DNA of 64,000 nt from Chryseobacterium gleum. GTDB lineage: Bacteria > Bacteroidota > Bacteroidia > Flavobacteriales_D > Sanyastnellaceae. The DNA lies in the NCBI GenBank assembly GCA_945874695.1, contig CAMCHP010000003.1:1-64000 (forward strand). The letters are read 5' to 3'. The notes beneath the pieces are model-generated. The model saw only the letters and a program-made list of their open reading frames with translations, was not told the DNA's origin and made no database searches. This document shows positions 41,495 through 51,082 of the stretch, piece after piece; positions within the stretch are counted from its first letter, which is position 1, and every line of letters begins with the position of its first letter. A program made the translations under genes and the position numbers.

Positions 41495-44400
41495 ATGAAG
41501 AGTATCTTTATCCGATGTAGCTTCGCTCTACTAACACTTGCCTTTATGGCATTTGGAGCGAGTTCTTCTTATGCTCAATGTACCTATGCTGGTACGAATT
41601 ATGGCAACGTAACTCCAGCTGGAGTGGGTGCGACGTTCACCCAAACGTTTGTATGGGGCGGCGACCACTATAGCCTTGACGTTGTTGCAGGGTCGGTGTA
41701 CCGTGTTTCTTTCTGCGCAGCAGAAGGGGGTGTGACTGCTTTCGATACCCAAATCACTGTTTTCAACTCTGCCCTTCAGGTTGCAGCCGGAGGTTACAAC
41801 GATGATTTCTGCGGTGCAGGATCGCAGGTGGAATTCACAGCTACTGAGACTGCCACTTGGACCATCCAGGTGAATCAATACTTCTGCGCGGTGAACAGCG
41901 GTCCAAATGCGACAATGGTGGTTCGGTATGTGTCTTCAGCTGGCTTGCCCGACGAAGGATGCACCGATCCGACTGCGTTGAATTACGACCCAGCAGCAAT
42001 CACCGATGATGGCTCATGCATCGTCCCTGATTGTGTTGATGCGCCAGAGCAGTGGAGCTACTGTTACCCAAATGGGGACAACAGCACCTTCATTTGGAAC
42101 CCTACCAACGCTGGTGACAACATCATCATCGAATTCCTTCAAGGTTCGATCGAGTCTAATACTTGGGACGACATTGTAATTACTGATGGTCCTGGTGGAG
42201 CTGTTTTGTACACTAACGGTGCCGTTACCACGAACTTAGCTGGTTTGATTGTAGAAACTGTTTCAGGAAACGGATTGGTGATCACCATTACTTCTGATAG
42301 TTCTGTTTCATGTGGTTCAGGTTCTTTCTTGCAAATGATTGCCGATGTATATTGTGCGACTGAAGCGGTTCTGGGTTGTACTGATCCAGCAGCTTCAAAC
42401 TATGATCCAGCAGCGACGATCGACGATGGGTCATGTGTTTTCTGTAGCGGTACTTTAGTTACGCTTGATATGTTCGATGCTTTCGGCGACGGGTGGAATG
42501 GAGCAACTTACAACTTTGTTGATGGCAATGGCGTAACAGTTGCAAGCGGCACAATGACGGGTAGCTTCGCGCAAAACGTAATCTGTCTTGATAATGGCTG
42601 CTACACTTTCAACGTTGGAGGTGGTACTTTTGATGGTGAGATTAGCTGGACTTTGTCTAACATTATCGGTGGAAGCCTTTCGGGTGGAGCTCCTTCAAGC
42701 CAGTTGGTGCAAGTTGGCGCAACGTGTGTGCCAGGCTGTACTGATCCTACTGCATGTAACTTCGACGCTTCGGCAGACTTCAACTTTGGCTGTGACTTCG
42801 TTTCATGCGCAGGTTGTACTGATCCTTTCGCAACAAACTACGATCCAGCGGCGACGCTTGACGATGGTTCTTGTATTCTTTGTAATGCAGGTGAAATCCT
42901 TCTATTCATTGACATGACCGATACTTTTGGTGATGGCTGGGACGGTGCGTTATGGTCTATCGTAACAACTGGAGGTACTTTCATTGACTCTGGTGATATT
43001 GATAACGCCGCAGAAGGCGACGGTGCTTCATTCGGTACTGACGCAGTTTGTTTGGCTCCAGGTTGCTATTTGTTCAATGTTACAGGAGGGCTCTTCCCTG
43101 CTGAGGTTGGTTGGTCACTTACTGACCAGTTGGGCAACTTCTATGGTGCGCAGTCTTCGCCAAACGGTGTAGCGGTTAACTATCCAATCGACTTCGGCTT
43201 CACAGGTATCTGTGACTTCCCAGGTTGTACCAACCCAATCGCGATAAACTTCTTGCCATCTGCGACCATCGACGATGGTTCATGTTTGTTGCCTCCAGCG
43301 AACAACGATGTGTGTGACGCTGAAGGTATTACATGTGGTATTCCTGCAACAGGTACTACTGAATTCGCAACTGACAACGAAGGTTTGATCGGAACATTCT
43401 GCGGTACGCCGAACATCTCTTCTCCAGGGGTATGGTACGAGTTTAACGCGGCTGCTGATCAACAAGTAACTGTAAGCACTTGTACTTCATTAGGTGGTGA
43501 TACCAAGATCCACGTATTCGCTGGTGCGCCTGATTGCACCCAGTTGGTATGTATCGGTGGTAACGATGATGGTTGTGGTCTTGGATCATTGTTGTCTTCT
43601 ATCACATTTACTGCTCAAACGGGCTTCAACTACTTCATTTTGGTTTCTGAATTCGGTGTAGGTACTGGTATTGACTTTACCTTGACCGTTGATTGCCAGT
43701 CTTGCGACGCAATCCCAACCAACGATGACTGTGTTGACGCATTGCCACAGGTTTCTGGTATTCCTTTCTCTGGATCGACTTGCTGCTCAAACCCATCTGA
43801 CGCGCCTAACTTCGCTGCAGGTTTCGGTACAGCTTACGACCAGTTCTTCGTATTCAACTCTTCAGATTACGACACATTCTTTTTCGAAGTTGTAAACACA
43901 GGCGGCACCAACGTTGGTTTGATGATCTACGACGGCGATTGCAACACCCTAGATGATGTAGCAGGTTGTGTCGTTGCAGGTACATGTGCAGGCTCAATCG
44001 AGGCTTTCCTGCCCTTGACTCCAAACACCGACTATTACTTCGCAGTATTTACTACCGATGCAGCTGGTTGTGGTGATTACACATTTACAACAACGGGTAT
44101 CTATCTCGGTTGTACTGACCCAACTGCGGCGAACTTCGATCCGATTGCCAATCAAGACGATGGCACTTGTGATTACACAGGTGTGACTCAAGCGAATGAC
44201 GACTGTGCAAATGCTGAGGCAATCGCATGCGGAGATACAGTAGAAGGTTCTACTGGCGGCGCAACTACAAGTGTTGAGGCTGTGGCTTGCGCAGGTGGTG
44301 GCGTTACTTGTGCTGCTGCACCAGGCTTCGGAGTTGATACATCGAGCGCTTGCTACGAAGAAGTTGTATTGAACGACCCATTCTGCTGTAACAACATTTG

Positions 44401-45871
44401 GGACGCGTTCTGCCAAGGTGCGTACGATGCATGTGCTGGCGGTGGTGCTGGTGATGTTTGGTACCAGTTCACAGGTACGGGTGACCTCGTTACTGTAACC
44501 ACTTGTGGTTCTGTAATCGGGGCAGACCTTACCGTGTACGAAGGCGCTGACTGTGCTTCTGCATTGACGTGTGTTACGGGCTTGGAAGGTTACGAAGTAT
44601 GTGATTTCTTTAGTGCTGATGACAGCGCAATCACCTTCATCTCGGGTGTTGGTGTGAACTACTACTTTGTAGTGGCCGGTGAAGCTGGATCATTTGTTCT
44701 GGACGTTACTTGTACACCAATTGTTGAGGGTTGTACCAACCCAGTTGCTTACAACTACAATGCCGCGGCAAACTTCGACGATGGAACTTGTGACTTCTTC
44801 TCTGGAACATGTGTTGGTGCTGGTACACCAGTTCAATTGAACATGTTCGATAGCTTCGGCGACGGATGGGATAACACAACCTACACCATCACCAACGGTG
44901 CTGGAGATGTAATCGCAACTGGTAACATTGACAACGCGTTGTACAGCGAAGACGAAAACAACTTCGTAGGTCCAGAATTCGGATTTGACTTGATCTGTCT
45001 CCAAGACGGTTGCTACACCATTACCATTGCTGACGGATTCTTCCCTGGTGAAGTATCTTACGACTTGGTAGACGAGTTTGGCAACTCATTGGCTTCTGGT
45101 GCGGGCTTTGGCTCAAACAGCTTCACCATTGGTGGTGCGGTGTGTGGCTGTACTGATTCAGGTGCTTGTAACTTTGATCCAGCTGCAACAGACAACGACG
45201 GTTCATGTGAATTTATCACATGTGCAGGTTGTACTGATGCTGCTGCTTGTAACTTCGATCCTTCAGCTACCATCGATGATGGATCTTGCTGTGCTGACAA
45301 CTGTGTGACCATCCAAATGAGCGATTTATTCGGTGATGGTTGGAACGGAGCAAGCTACCAGATCTTCACAATTGACGGATTGCTAGTTGCAACTGGCGAC
45401 TTGAACAACGCTCAAGTTGGTAACGGTACTTCAACTGGAACAGACGTGATCTGTTTGGCTGATGGCTGCTACTTCATCTCTGTACCTGGTGGATTCTTCC
45501 CGGGTGAAGTGTCTTGGAACCTCTTCGGTATCAACGGTGCACCACTTTCAGGTGGTGGCAACGCTGGTCTTGATGGTAGCTTGATCTTCTCTGTAGGTGC
45601 AGGTGCTTGTGTGGTAGGATGTACAGAGCCTGTGGCTTGTAACTACGACCCCGCTGCGAACATCTCTGATTGTGAGTCTTGTGAATACAGCTCATGTTTA
45701 GGTTGTACTTATGCCGGAGCGACGAACTTCGATGCTGCTGCTGTAATTGACGATGGTTCATGTTTGTTCGATCTCTCGAACCCATGTCCTGCTGACTTGA
45801 ACGAAGACGGCATCGTGAACACAACTGACCTCTTGTCGTTCCTCGGAGCGTTCGGGACCATTTGTAACTAA
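41495..45871 (+). CDS. Large secreted Cys/Asp-rich repeat protein
   Basis: A 1458-residue secreted protein with a signal peptide (ALLTLAFMAFGASSSYAQ). About eleven copies of a short module of the form GCTDPxAxNYDPxAxxDDGSC alternate with larger domains. One larger domain, starting FGDGWNGATY and ending CYxFxVxGGxF, occurs four times (near residues 320, 470, 1120 and 1270). PPC-like domains with NDDCxxAxP starts also occur. The C-terminus, DLNEDGIVNTTDLLSFLGAFG, is dockerin-like with a possible calcium loop and is not a standard T9SS type A domain. Asp/Cys-rich modules suggest calcium- and disulphide-stabilised structure; adhesion or matrix function is inferred. Confidence 0.85.
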   Translation: MKSIFIRCSFALLTLAFMAFGASSSYAQCTYAGTNYGNVTPAGVGATFTQTFVWGGDHYSLDVVAGSVYRVSFCAAEGGVTAFDTQITVFNSALQVAAGGYNDDFCGAGSQVEFTATETATWTIQVNQYFCAVNSGPNATMVVRYVSSAGLPDEGCTDPTALNYDPAAITDDGSCIVPDCVDAPEQWSYCYPNGDNSTFIWNPTNAGDNIIIEFLQGSIESNTWDDIVITDGPGGAVLYTNGAVTTNLAGLIVETVSGNGLVITITSDSSVSCGSGSFLQMIADVYCATEAVLGCTDPAASNYDPAATIDDGSCVFCSGTLVTLDMFDAFGDGWNGATYNFVDGNGVTVASGTMTGSFAQNVICLDNGCYTFNVGGGTFDGEISWTLSNIIGGSLSGGAPSSQLVQVGATCVPGCTDPTACNFDASADFNFGCDFVSCAGCTDPFATNYDPAATLDDGSCILCNAGEILLFIDMTDTFGDGWDGALWSIVTTGGTFIDSGDIDNAAEGDGASFGTDAVCLAPGCYLFNVTGGLFPAEVGWSLTDQLGNFYGAQSSPNGVAVNYPIDFGFTGICDFPGCTNPIAINFLPSATIDDGSCLLPPANNDVCDAEGITCGIPATGTTEFATDNEGLIGTFCGTPNISSPGVWYEFNAAADQQVTVSTCTSLGGDTKIHVFAGAPDCTQLVCIGGNDDGCGLGSLLSSITFTAQTGFNYFILVSEFGVGTGIDFTLTVDCQSCDAIPTNDDCVDALPQVSGIPFSGSTCCSNPSDAPNFAAGFGTAYDQFFVFNSSDYDTFFFEVVNTGGTNVGLMIYDGDCNTLDDVAGCVVAGTCAGSIEAFLPLTPNTDYYFAVFTTDAAGCGDYTFTTTGIYLGCTDPTAANFDPIANQDDGTCDYTGVTQANDDCANAEAIACGDTVEGSTGGATTSVEAVACAGGGVTCAAAPGFGVDTSSACYEEVVLNDPFCCNNIWDAFCQGAYDACAGGGAGDVWYQFTGTGDLVTVTTCGSVIGADLTVYEGADCASALTCVTGLEGYEVCDFFSADDSAITFISGVGVNYYFVVAGEAGSFVLDVTCTPIVEGCTNPVAYNYNAAANFDDGTCDFFSGTCVGAGTPVQLNMFDSFGDGWDNTTYTITNGAGDVIATGNIDNALYSEDENNFVGPEFGFDLICLQDGCYTITIADGFFPGEVSYDLVDEFGNSLASGAGFGSNSFTIGGAVCGCTDSGACNFDPAATDNDGSCEFITCAGCTDAAACNFDPSATIDDGSCCADNCVTIQMSDLFGDGWNGASYQIFTIDGLLVATGDLNNAQVGNGTSTGTDVICLADGCYFISVPGGFFPGEVSWNLFGINGAPLSGGGNAGLDGSLIFSVGAGACVVGCTEPVACNYDPAANISDCESCEYSSCLGCTYAGATNFDAAAVIDDGSCLFDLSNPCPADLNEDGIVNTTDLLSFLGAFGTICN

Positions 45872-45898
45872 GTTGAATTAACCAAAAAAAGAAGGTAG

Positions 45899-45925
45899 CC
45901 CCGACCTGGAAGGTCCAGGTCGGGG
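45899..45925 (+). terminator. Strong hairpin between the two repeat-protein genes
   Basis: CCCCGACCTGGA, loop AGG, TCCAGGTCGGGG: a perfect 12-bp stem. No T-run follows on the plus strand, so it could be a terminator of unusual type, an RNA-stabilising hairpin or a site for partial read-through into the next gene. On the minus strand a T-rich stretch lies some bases downstream, but no minus gene ends here. Confidence 0.6.
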
Positions 45926-45958
45926 TCAACTTCAAAGTTTAACTATAATTCTAGCACT

Positions 45959-48700
45959 ATGAAACGACTATTATTGTTAGTCACAGCTTTTGCAGCCTGG
46001 TTTTCCAGCACTGCTCAGCTTAACGGTGTAGTAATCGAGGAACACAACCCTCAGATTCAAGCACCAGGCTATGTAGCTCCAGCAGGTATGGTGACATACC
46101 GCATCTATGCTGAGTTTGCGAGCCCTCTTGACAAAGTTTCGGCTTTGTACGGTTTGCCGTTGATTGTTAATGCTCAGGCGGTTGGGCCTTGCCAACAGAC
46201 GAGGATTGAAACCACGACTTCGTGGTTTAACGAATCAATGTTTGGGTCTAACCTAGGTGCAGGTGTGAACTGTGCATTCTTCGGATTCGTGCCTGTTATC
46301 GCAGCTGACTCATGGTTGTCGATTGGCGCACAGTGTAACTCAGACGCTGGTGCGGCTGAGATTCAGGCAGCGGTAATTGATCCGCCGTCATTGAACCCTC
46401 ACTTCACCACAAACAACGGAACCAGCTTCGTCATGAATGATGGGGCGGTTTTTACCCTCTTCACATCACCTTCAGGTTTTGGTAGCGGTCCAAATAACCG
46501 TGTGTTGCTTGCGCAATTGACAACTTCTGGAGAAATTTCTTATGAGTTGAACCTTCAGGTTTTCTTGGGAAATAACCAAGCGAACGAGGTGCGTTACGTA
46601 GCAAGCACTGGTTGCAATGGTGATAACCCAGCAATTGAAGTCGATGGTTCGCAGCTCGGTTTGGTTTACCCAGCTCCAGTTGTTGGTGTACCAGGTTGTA
46701 CCGATGCCCTCGCATGTAACTTTGATCCATCAGCAACCATCGACGATGGTTCTTGTTTGGCTCTTGATGAGTGCGGTAACTGTGGTGGAACTGAAACTAC
46801 GGGTTGTACAGATCCAACAGCTTGTAACTACGACATGAACGCTGGTTGTGATGACGGTTCTTGCTTGGCTCTTGATGAGTGCGGTAACTGTGGTGGAACT
46901 GAAACTACGGGTTGTACCGATCCAGCAGCATGTAACTACGACATGAACGCTGGTTGTGATGATGGTTCTTGCTTGACATTGGATGCTTGCGGAAACTGTG
47001 GTGGTACTGACACTGCAGGTTGTACTGATCCAACTGCATGTAACTACGACATGAACGCTGGTTGTGATGATGGTTCTTGCTTGACATTGGATGCTTGCGG
47101 CAACTGTGGTGGTACTGACACCGCTGGTTGTACTGATCCAACTGCATGTAACTACGACATGAACGCTGATTGCGACGACAATTCTTGTATCCTTCCTGAC
47201 GGATGTACGAATCCAGCTGCTTGTAACTTCGATGCCAATGCATTGTGTGACGACGGATCTTGTGATCTAGGTCCTTGTGATGTGTTTGGTTGTACTGATG
47301 TTGCAGCATGTAACTATGATCCCGCAGCAACTATCGATGATGGCTCATGTGTTGCAGGTCCATGCATCAACGATCTTTCATCTTTGGCTTACGCACTTCC
47401 AATGAACGCTTTGGGTGTGTGTGCAGGCTTCTCGGGTGAAGATATCGATGCTGCAACTATCGCATCTCCTGAAGGTCAAGGTTTCTCACAGGGTGACGGT
47501 CGTGACTTGTGGTACAGCTTCGTACCTACAACTTCTGCGGTACGTCTTGAAGTGAATACTTCTGACTTCGACGCGTTGATCGAATTGCAAGATGCTTCTA
47601 ACAACCTCGTTGCACTAGAAGACGTTGTATTCGTAAACGGTTCTGAAGCAATGAACATCGATGGCTTGACTGTAGGTGCAACTTACTTGGTACGTGTTTA
47701 CTCTTGGTTGACGACTGACGCTCCTGCGTTGTTCGACATCTGTGTGCAAGCAGTTCCTTCTTCACGTTGTGACTACGGTCCTGGTCCATACAGCTTGTGT
47801 AACACCTTCAAGGGTCGTTGGTTAACTGGTGCTGATGATTACATCTTCACCTTCACATCACAAACTGACGGTTCTGAATATGTGAAGCAACAAGGTGCTG
47901 CGAACACATTCGTGCAACTCTTCACTGTTGCTGATCTCCAGTGGGGTGACAACTACGACGTAGAGGTTAGCGTAATGTTTGACCTTCTCGACGGTGCTGG
48001 AAACATGGAAACGGTAGTTGTTGAAACGAACGAGCCATGTGAAATCACAGTCAATGCTCAACCAGCTGCACAATTGTCTCCTTCAGACAACCAAGCGAAC
48101 TTCGGACCACACTTCCTCGGAAACTATGTGTCTGCCACACCTTGGGTTTGCAGCACTGTAGACTGGACATGGGTGTTCGTAAACACAGATGGTTCACAGT
48201 TACCGATCACGCACCAACGTGGTACTAGCAACCGTTTCTTGCGTTTGAGTGACGTTCCAGGCCTTCAGCCAGGTGCGGTTTACGAAGTAACTGTGAAGCC
48301 TGAGTTCTCAAATGGCTCTGCAACTGACTTCGGAGCTACTCAGCTTCTTGCTATCATCGGTTCTGCTGGTATGGCAACCGAAATCGAGACGCCAGTGGCT
48401 GTTCTTGACAACGCTGATCGCTTCTCAACAGAAGAAGAGAGCACATTGGCTATCTACCCGAACCCGAACAAAGGTGAGTTCGTTAACTTGAACGTAACCA
48501 ACATCGCTGATGGTGTAGATCGTATTACTGTTGACATCTATGACACTTACGGTAAACTTGTGATCAGCCGTCAACTTGCTACCACTGGTAGCCAGTTGAA
48601 CGTGATCATGCCACTTGACGGTATTGCGTCTGGTGTTTACACTGTAAGCATCATCGTTAACGGTGAAGTGCGCACTGAACGTATGATCGTTCAGAAATAA
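45959..48700 (+). CDS. T9SS-secreted repeat protein with 36-residue tandem modules
   Basis: A 913-residue secreted protein with a signal peptide (LLLLVTAFAAWFSSTAQ). The first 240 residues form a globular part. Then come four tandem 36-residue modules (GCTDPTACNYDMNAGCDDGS followed by CLALDECGNCGGTETT or a variant), encoded by 108-bp direct repeats at about 46694-47125, and three divergent copies to about residue 465. A PPC-like domain and two Ig-like modules with WVFVNTDGSQLP-type strands follow. The C-terminus, IYPNPNKGEFVNLNV to RTERMIVQK, is a T9SS type A sorting domain. A terminator follows. The gene shares its modules with the one at 41495 and probably the same surface role. Confidence 0.88.
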   Translation: MKRLLLLVTAFAAWFSSTAQLNGVVIEEHNPQIQAPGYVAPAGMVTYRIYAEFASPLDKVSALYGLPLIVNAQAVGPCQQTRIETTTSWFNESMFGSNLGAGVNCAFFGFVPVIAADSWLSIGAQCNSDAGAAEIQAAVIDPPSLNPHFTTNNGTSFVMNDGAVFTLFTSPSGFGSGPNNRVLLAQLTTSGEISYELNLQVFLGNNQANEVRYVASTGCNGDNPAIEVDGSQLGLVYPAPVVGVPGCTDALACNFDPSATIDDGSCLALDECGNCGGTETTGCTDPTACNYDMNAGCDDGSCLALDECGNCGGTETTGCTDPAACNYDMNAGCDDGSCLTLDACGNCGGTDTAGCTDPTACNYDMNAGCDDGSCLTLDACGNCGGTDTAGCTDPTACNYDMNADCDDNSCILPDGCTNPAACNFDANALCDDGSCDLGPCDVFGCTDVAACNYDPAATIDDGSCVAGPCINDLSSLAYALPMNALGVCAGFSGEDIDAATIASPEGQGFSQGDGRDLWYSFVPTTSAVRLEVNTSDFDALIELQDASNNLVALEDVVFVNGSEAMNIDGLTVGATYLVRVYSWLTTDAPALFDICVQAVPSSRCDYGPGPYSLCNTFKGRWLTGADDYIFTFTSQTDGSEYVKQQGAANTFVQLFTVADLQWGDNYDVEVSVMFDLLDGAGNMETVVVETNEPCEITVNAQPAAQLSPSDNQANFGPHFLGNYVSATPWVCSTVDWTWVFVNTDGSQLPITHQRGTSNRFLRLSDVPGLQPGAVYEVTVKPEFSNGSATDFGATQLLAIIGSAGMATEIETPVAVLDNADRFSTEEESTLAIYPNPNKGEFVNLNVTNIADGVDRITVDIYDTYGKLVISRQLATTGSQLNVIMPLDGIASGVYTVSIIVNGEVRTERMIVQK
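46694..47233 (+). repeat. 108-bp direct repeats coding Cys/Asp-rich modules
   Basis: The string GGTTGTAC recurs at 108-base spacing (46802, 46910, 47018, 47126), each beginning a 36-codon unit. Units are nearly identical at DNA level, with silent changes, which indicates recent duplication or homogenisation. Confidence 0.85.
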
Positions 48701-48757
48701 GAATCAATTCCAGGTATGACTTCTTGAGGTCAATATCTTGGTGCAATATTCGAAAAG

Positions 48758-48787
48758 AGCCCTCGGAGTATTCCGGGGGCTTTTTTT
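48758..48787 (+). terminator. Rho-independent terminator
   Basis: AGCCCTCGGA, loop GTAT, TCCGGGGGCT (one T-G pair), followed by seven T. It ends the transcript of the repeat protein and lies 25 bases before the next start. Confidence 0.88.
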
Positions 48788-48811
48788 ATCTTCACTTTCT
48801 ATAGGAATAGT

Positions 48812-49693
48812 ATGAAATCAGTATTTGTTTCGCTCGCTTTCTTGCTTGCTGTCACTGCTGTAAGAGCGCAGGCAATCACATACAACCAACCAGAAGAGGC
48901 CATCAAAGCCAAGCAAGTCGTCGTGAGTGACTTTGGCTTTGATCTCAGCAATGAACAACAAACAAGCCTCAAGTTGACTTGGCCGAGCCTCAACTTTGAT
49001 CGCAAGTGCAATGTGGAGTCTCTGCGCGATTCGTCGCTCTTATTCGTTCAAGTCGAAGCATTGGATCAGAAACGGCAGCGAATTGTAGTCTATAAGGGAG
49101 GTAAAGGTTTGGTCTCTGCTCGGCGGGGCAGCTTGCCCAATGGCGCAAGCGTTCTTGCATGCCTTACGGTTGAGCAAGGTTCAATTAAGCCTCAGCTCGT
49201 TCCCACGTACCTTTTGGCTCTGCGTGACATGCTCGACCTCGGTTTCAACCATGCCTCTGATCGTCACGCGCGCGCGATGAAGAGCGATCTAGAATGGTTG
49301 GCTTTGAACAATACGGTGTACATCGACTCCTTGCACCTGTCTGATTTTTTTCGGAACCAAGAAGGGCTAGCCAAGCTCGGTATTGACAATGTGGTGTACG
49401 CGAACTACCTCGACGTGGCTGAAACTTTAGGCAAGAAGGCTGACGAGAAGAGCAAAGGGCTCTGGGTAACTCGGCAATTGGTAACCTATGGCAAACAAGA
49501 GTACGTGCAAACCTACATTTTCAACCTCAACAAAGGATTGCAATTCTTCGTCGAAGAGCCCCGCGTAAAATACGGTTCTTTTGAAATTGCTAAGAATTAC
49601 CTCATGCATCTCTTCCGTCCTGAACGCGGCGAACCGATCAAAGACCCCGATCTACTTGATAAACCTGATTTTGTCGTTCAGCGCCAATTCTAA
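48812..49693 (+). CDS. Secreted protein of unknown function
   Basis: A 293-residue protein with a signal peptide (VSLAFLLAVTAVRAQA). I recognise no domain. The mature part is mixed alpha/beta with WLALNNTVYIDSLHLSDFF and EYVQTYIFNLNKGLQFFVEEP, and no cysteine pairs, lipobox or sorting domain. It lies alone after a terminator and faces the M28 peptidase gene convergently with three bases between the stops. Confidence 0.75.
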   Translation: MKSVFVSLAFLLAVTAVRAQAITYNQPEEAIKAKQVVVSDFGFDLSNEQQTSLKLTWPSLNFDRKCNVESLRDSSLLFVQVEALDQKRQRIVVYKGGKGLVSARRGSLPNGASVLACLTVEQGSIKPQLVPTYLLALRDMLDLGFNHASDRHARAMKSDLEWLALNNTVYIDSLHLSDFFRNQEGLAKLGIDNVVYANYLDVAETLGKKADEKSKGLWVTRQLVTYGKQEYVQTYIFNLNKGLQFFVEEPRVKYGSFEIAKNYLMHLFRPERGEPIKDPDLLDKPDFVVQRQF

Positions 49694-49696
49694 AGG

Positions 49697-51082
49697 CTAT
49701 TTTACAAGCCTGTGGCTATCGAGCATGTAAATCCATGCCGCAAGTGATGCAGCACCCAATTCGAGTTCGCGCTTGTTCACAGTCTCGAAAACATCGCGCT
49801 GCGAGTGATGGTAGTCAAAATAACGCTGTGGATCAGGCACCAAGCCGAAAAGCATGACGTAATCGTCTTTTAACGGACGAATATCGACGCCACTCCATCC
49901 GCGGCGTAATAGATGAATGTCATATGCCTCAAACAGGGGAAACCACGATTTGAGCGTGGCATATTGCGCGTCAGTGGCTTCAGTACTGAAACCCCGCGGT
50001 GAGAAGCCGCCAGCGTCTGATTCAACGGCAGCATAGTGCACTTCGCCCTTTGCTTTGGCCACTGCCGCGTACGTTTCGCCTCCGCGATTGCCGTTTTCTT
50101 CATTCACATACAACACTACACGTATGCTATGTTTCGGCTGATAACCGATGGCTTTGAATATGCGAAGAACTTCCATCGACTGCACGATTCCAGCCCCATC
50201 GTCATGGGCCCCTTCGCCAATGTCCCAGGAGTCTAAATGACCGCCAACTACGATGTACTCATCCGGATAGGTGCTGCCTTTAATCTCGGCAATTACATTG
50301 TGTTGCTCTACGTCGGCATACGCCGTACAATTGAGCTCCAAGGTAAATTTGAGGTCGGGATGCGCACGCAGCGCATCTTTTAATCGCTGTGCATCAACCG
50401 TACTAATCGCTGCCGCTGGAATGGGCGTCACATCAGGCTGGTAGCCCATTGCACCCGTATGAGGAAAGGTATCCAAGGCGTGGGTCAACGAACGTACCAA
50501 GGTGCCCACAGCGCCATACCGCGAAGCAGCACTTGCTCCATCGCTCCGCTGGTCGAAGGCACCCCCATAGGCTGATCCGGTGTTGATCATCAAAGGGTCC
50601 ATCGGGCGGTTAAAAAACACAATCTTACCAGCCACCTGTTCGCGTGGAAGGGCCTCTAAATCTTCAATTCGCTTCACCTCAACAACTCCAGCTTCTAAAC
50701 TTGCAGCGGTGCCGACCGAGCCACCTAAGGCCGTAATATTGACTTTGTTGAAGCGTCCGTTGATCCAATAACCACCGAGGGCATGGCTGCCGCGCGTCCA
50801 CTTCGGAACCATCACCGGTTGCAGCCACAACGAATCGGGTTTATAAGTTTGCAAAACGCTGGCGCCCCATGCTATGGCGGCATCCAGCTGGGGCGATCCA
50901 CTTAGGCGGTGCCCGATTTGCTTGCATAAGGTTTCCAAATTGGCGTAACATTCACCGCGCCCGAGGGCCTCGTCGTAAATTTTACGCACCATCAGTGAAT
51001 CATCGCGGTACCCATCCTGCGCTGAGCAGAAAAAAGAAAAAAGAAGCGCTGTAGCCAGCAAGCCGTGTTTTATTGCATCCAT
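49697..51082 (-). CDS. M28 family metallopeptidase (carboxypeptidase Q-like)
   Basis: A 461-residue exported zinc peptidase. A signal peptide (LLATALLFSFFCSAQDG) precedes a PA-type insert (about residues 130-260) and the catalytic domain: VVGGHLDSWDIGEGAHDDGAG near residue 278 supplies the first zinc His and bridging Asp, and VNEENGNRGG near 330 the catalytic Glu pair. It should cleave dipeptides or amino acids from peptide ends in the periplasm. The start lies 13 bases inside the upstream SDR gene, so the two are likely co-transcribed. Confidence 0.9.
   Translation of the reverse strand: MDAIKHGLLATALLFSFFCSAQDGYRDDSLMVRKIYDEALGRGECYANLETLCKQIGHRLSGSPQLDAAIAWGASVLQTYKPDSLWLQPVMVPKWTRGSHALGGYWINGRFNKVNITALGGSVGTAASLEAGVVEVKRIEDLEALPREQVAGKIVFFNRPMDPLMINTGSAYGGAFDQRSDGASAASRYGAVGTLVRSLTHALDTFPHTGAMGYQPDVTPIPAAAISTVDAQRLKDALRAHPDLKFTLELNCTAYADVEQHNVIAEIKGSTYPDEYIVVGGHLDSWDIGEGAHDDGAGIVQSMEVLRIFKAIGYQPKHSIRVVLYVNEENGNRGGETYAAVAKAKGEVHYAAVESDAGGFSPRGFSTEATDAQYATLKSWFPLFEAYDIHLLRRGWSGVDIRPLKDDYVMLFGLVPDPQRYFDYHHSQRDVFETVNKRELELGAASLAAWIYMLDSHRLVK

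Noticed and set aside
46694-47350. CRISPR-like array
   Set aside because: The regular 108-base repeats are an in-frame coding repeat in a secreted protein, with no spacers and no cas genes.
49605-49632. TTCCGTCCTGAACGCGGCGAA near the end of the gene at 48812
   Set aside because: Resembles the loop of the element, but the arms are not complementary.
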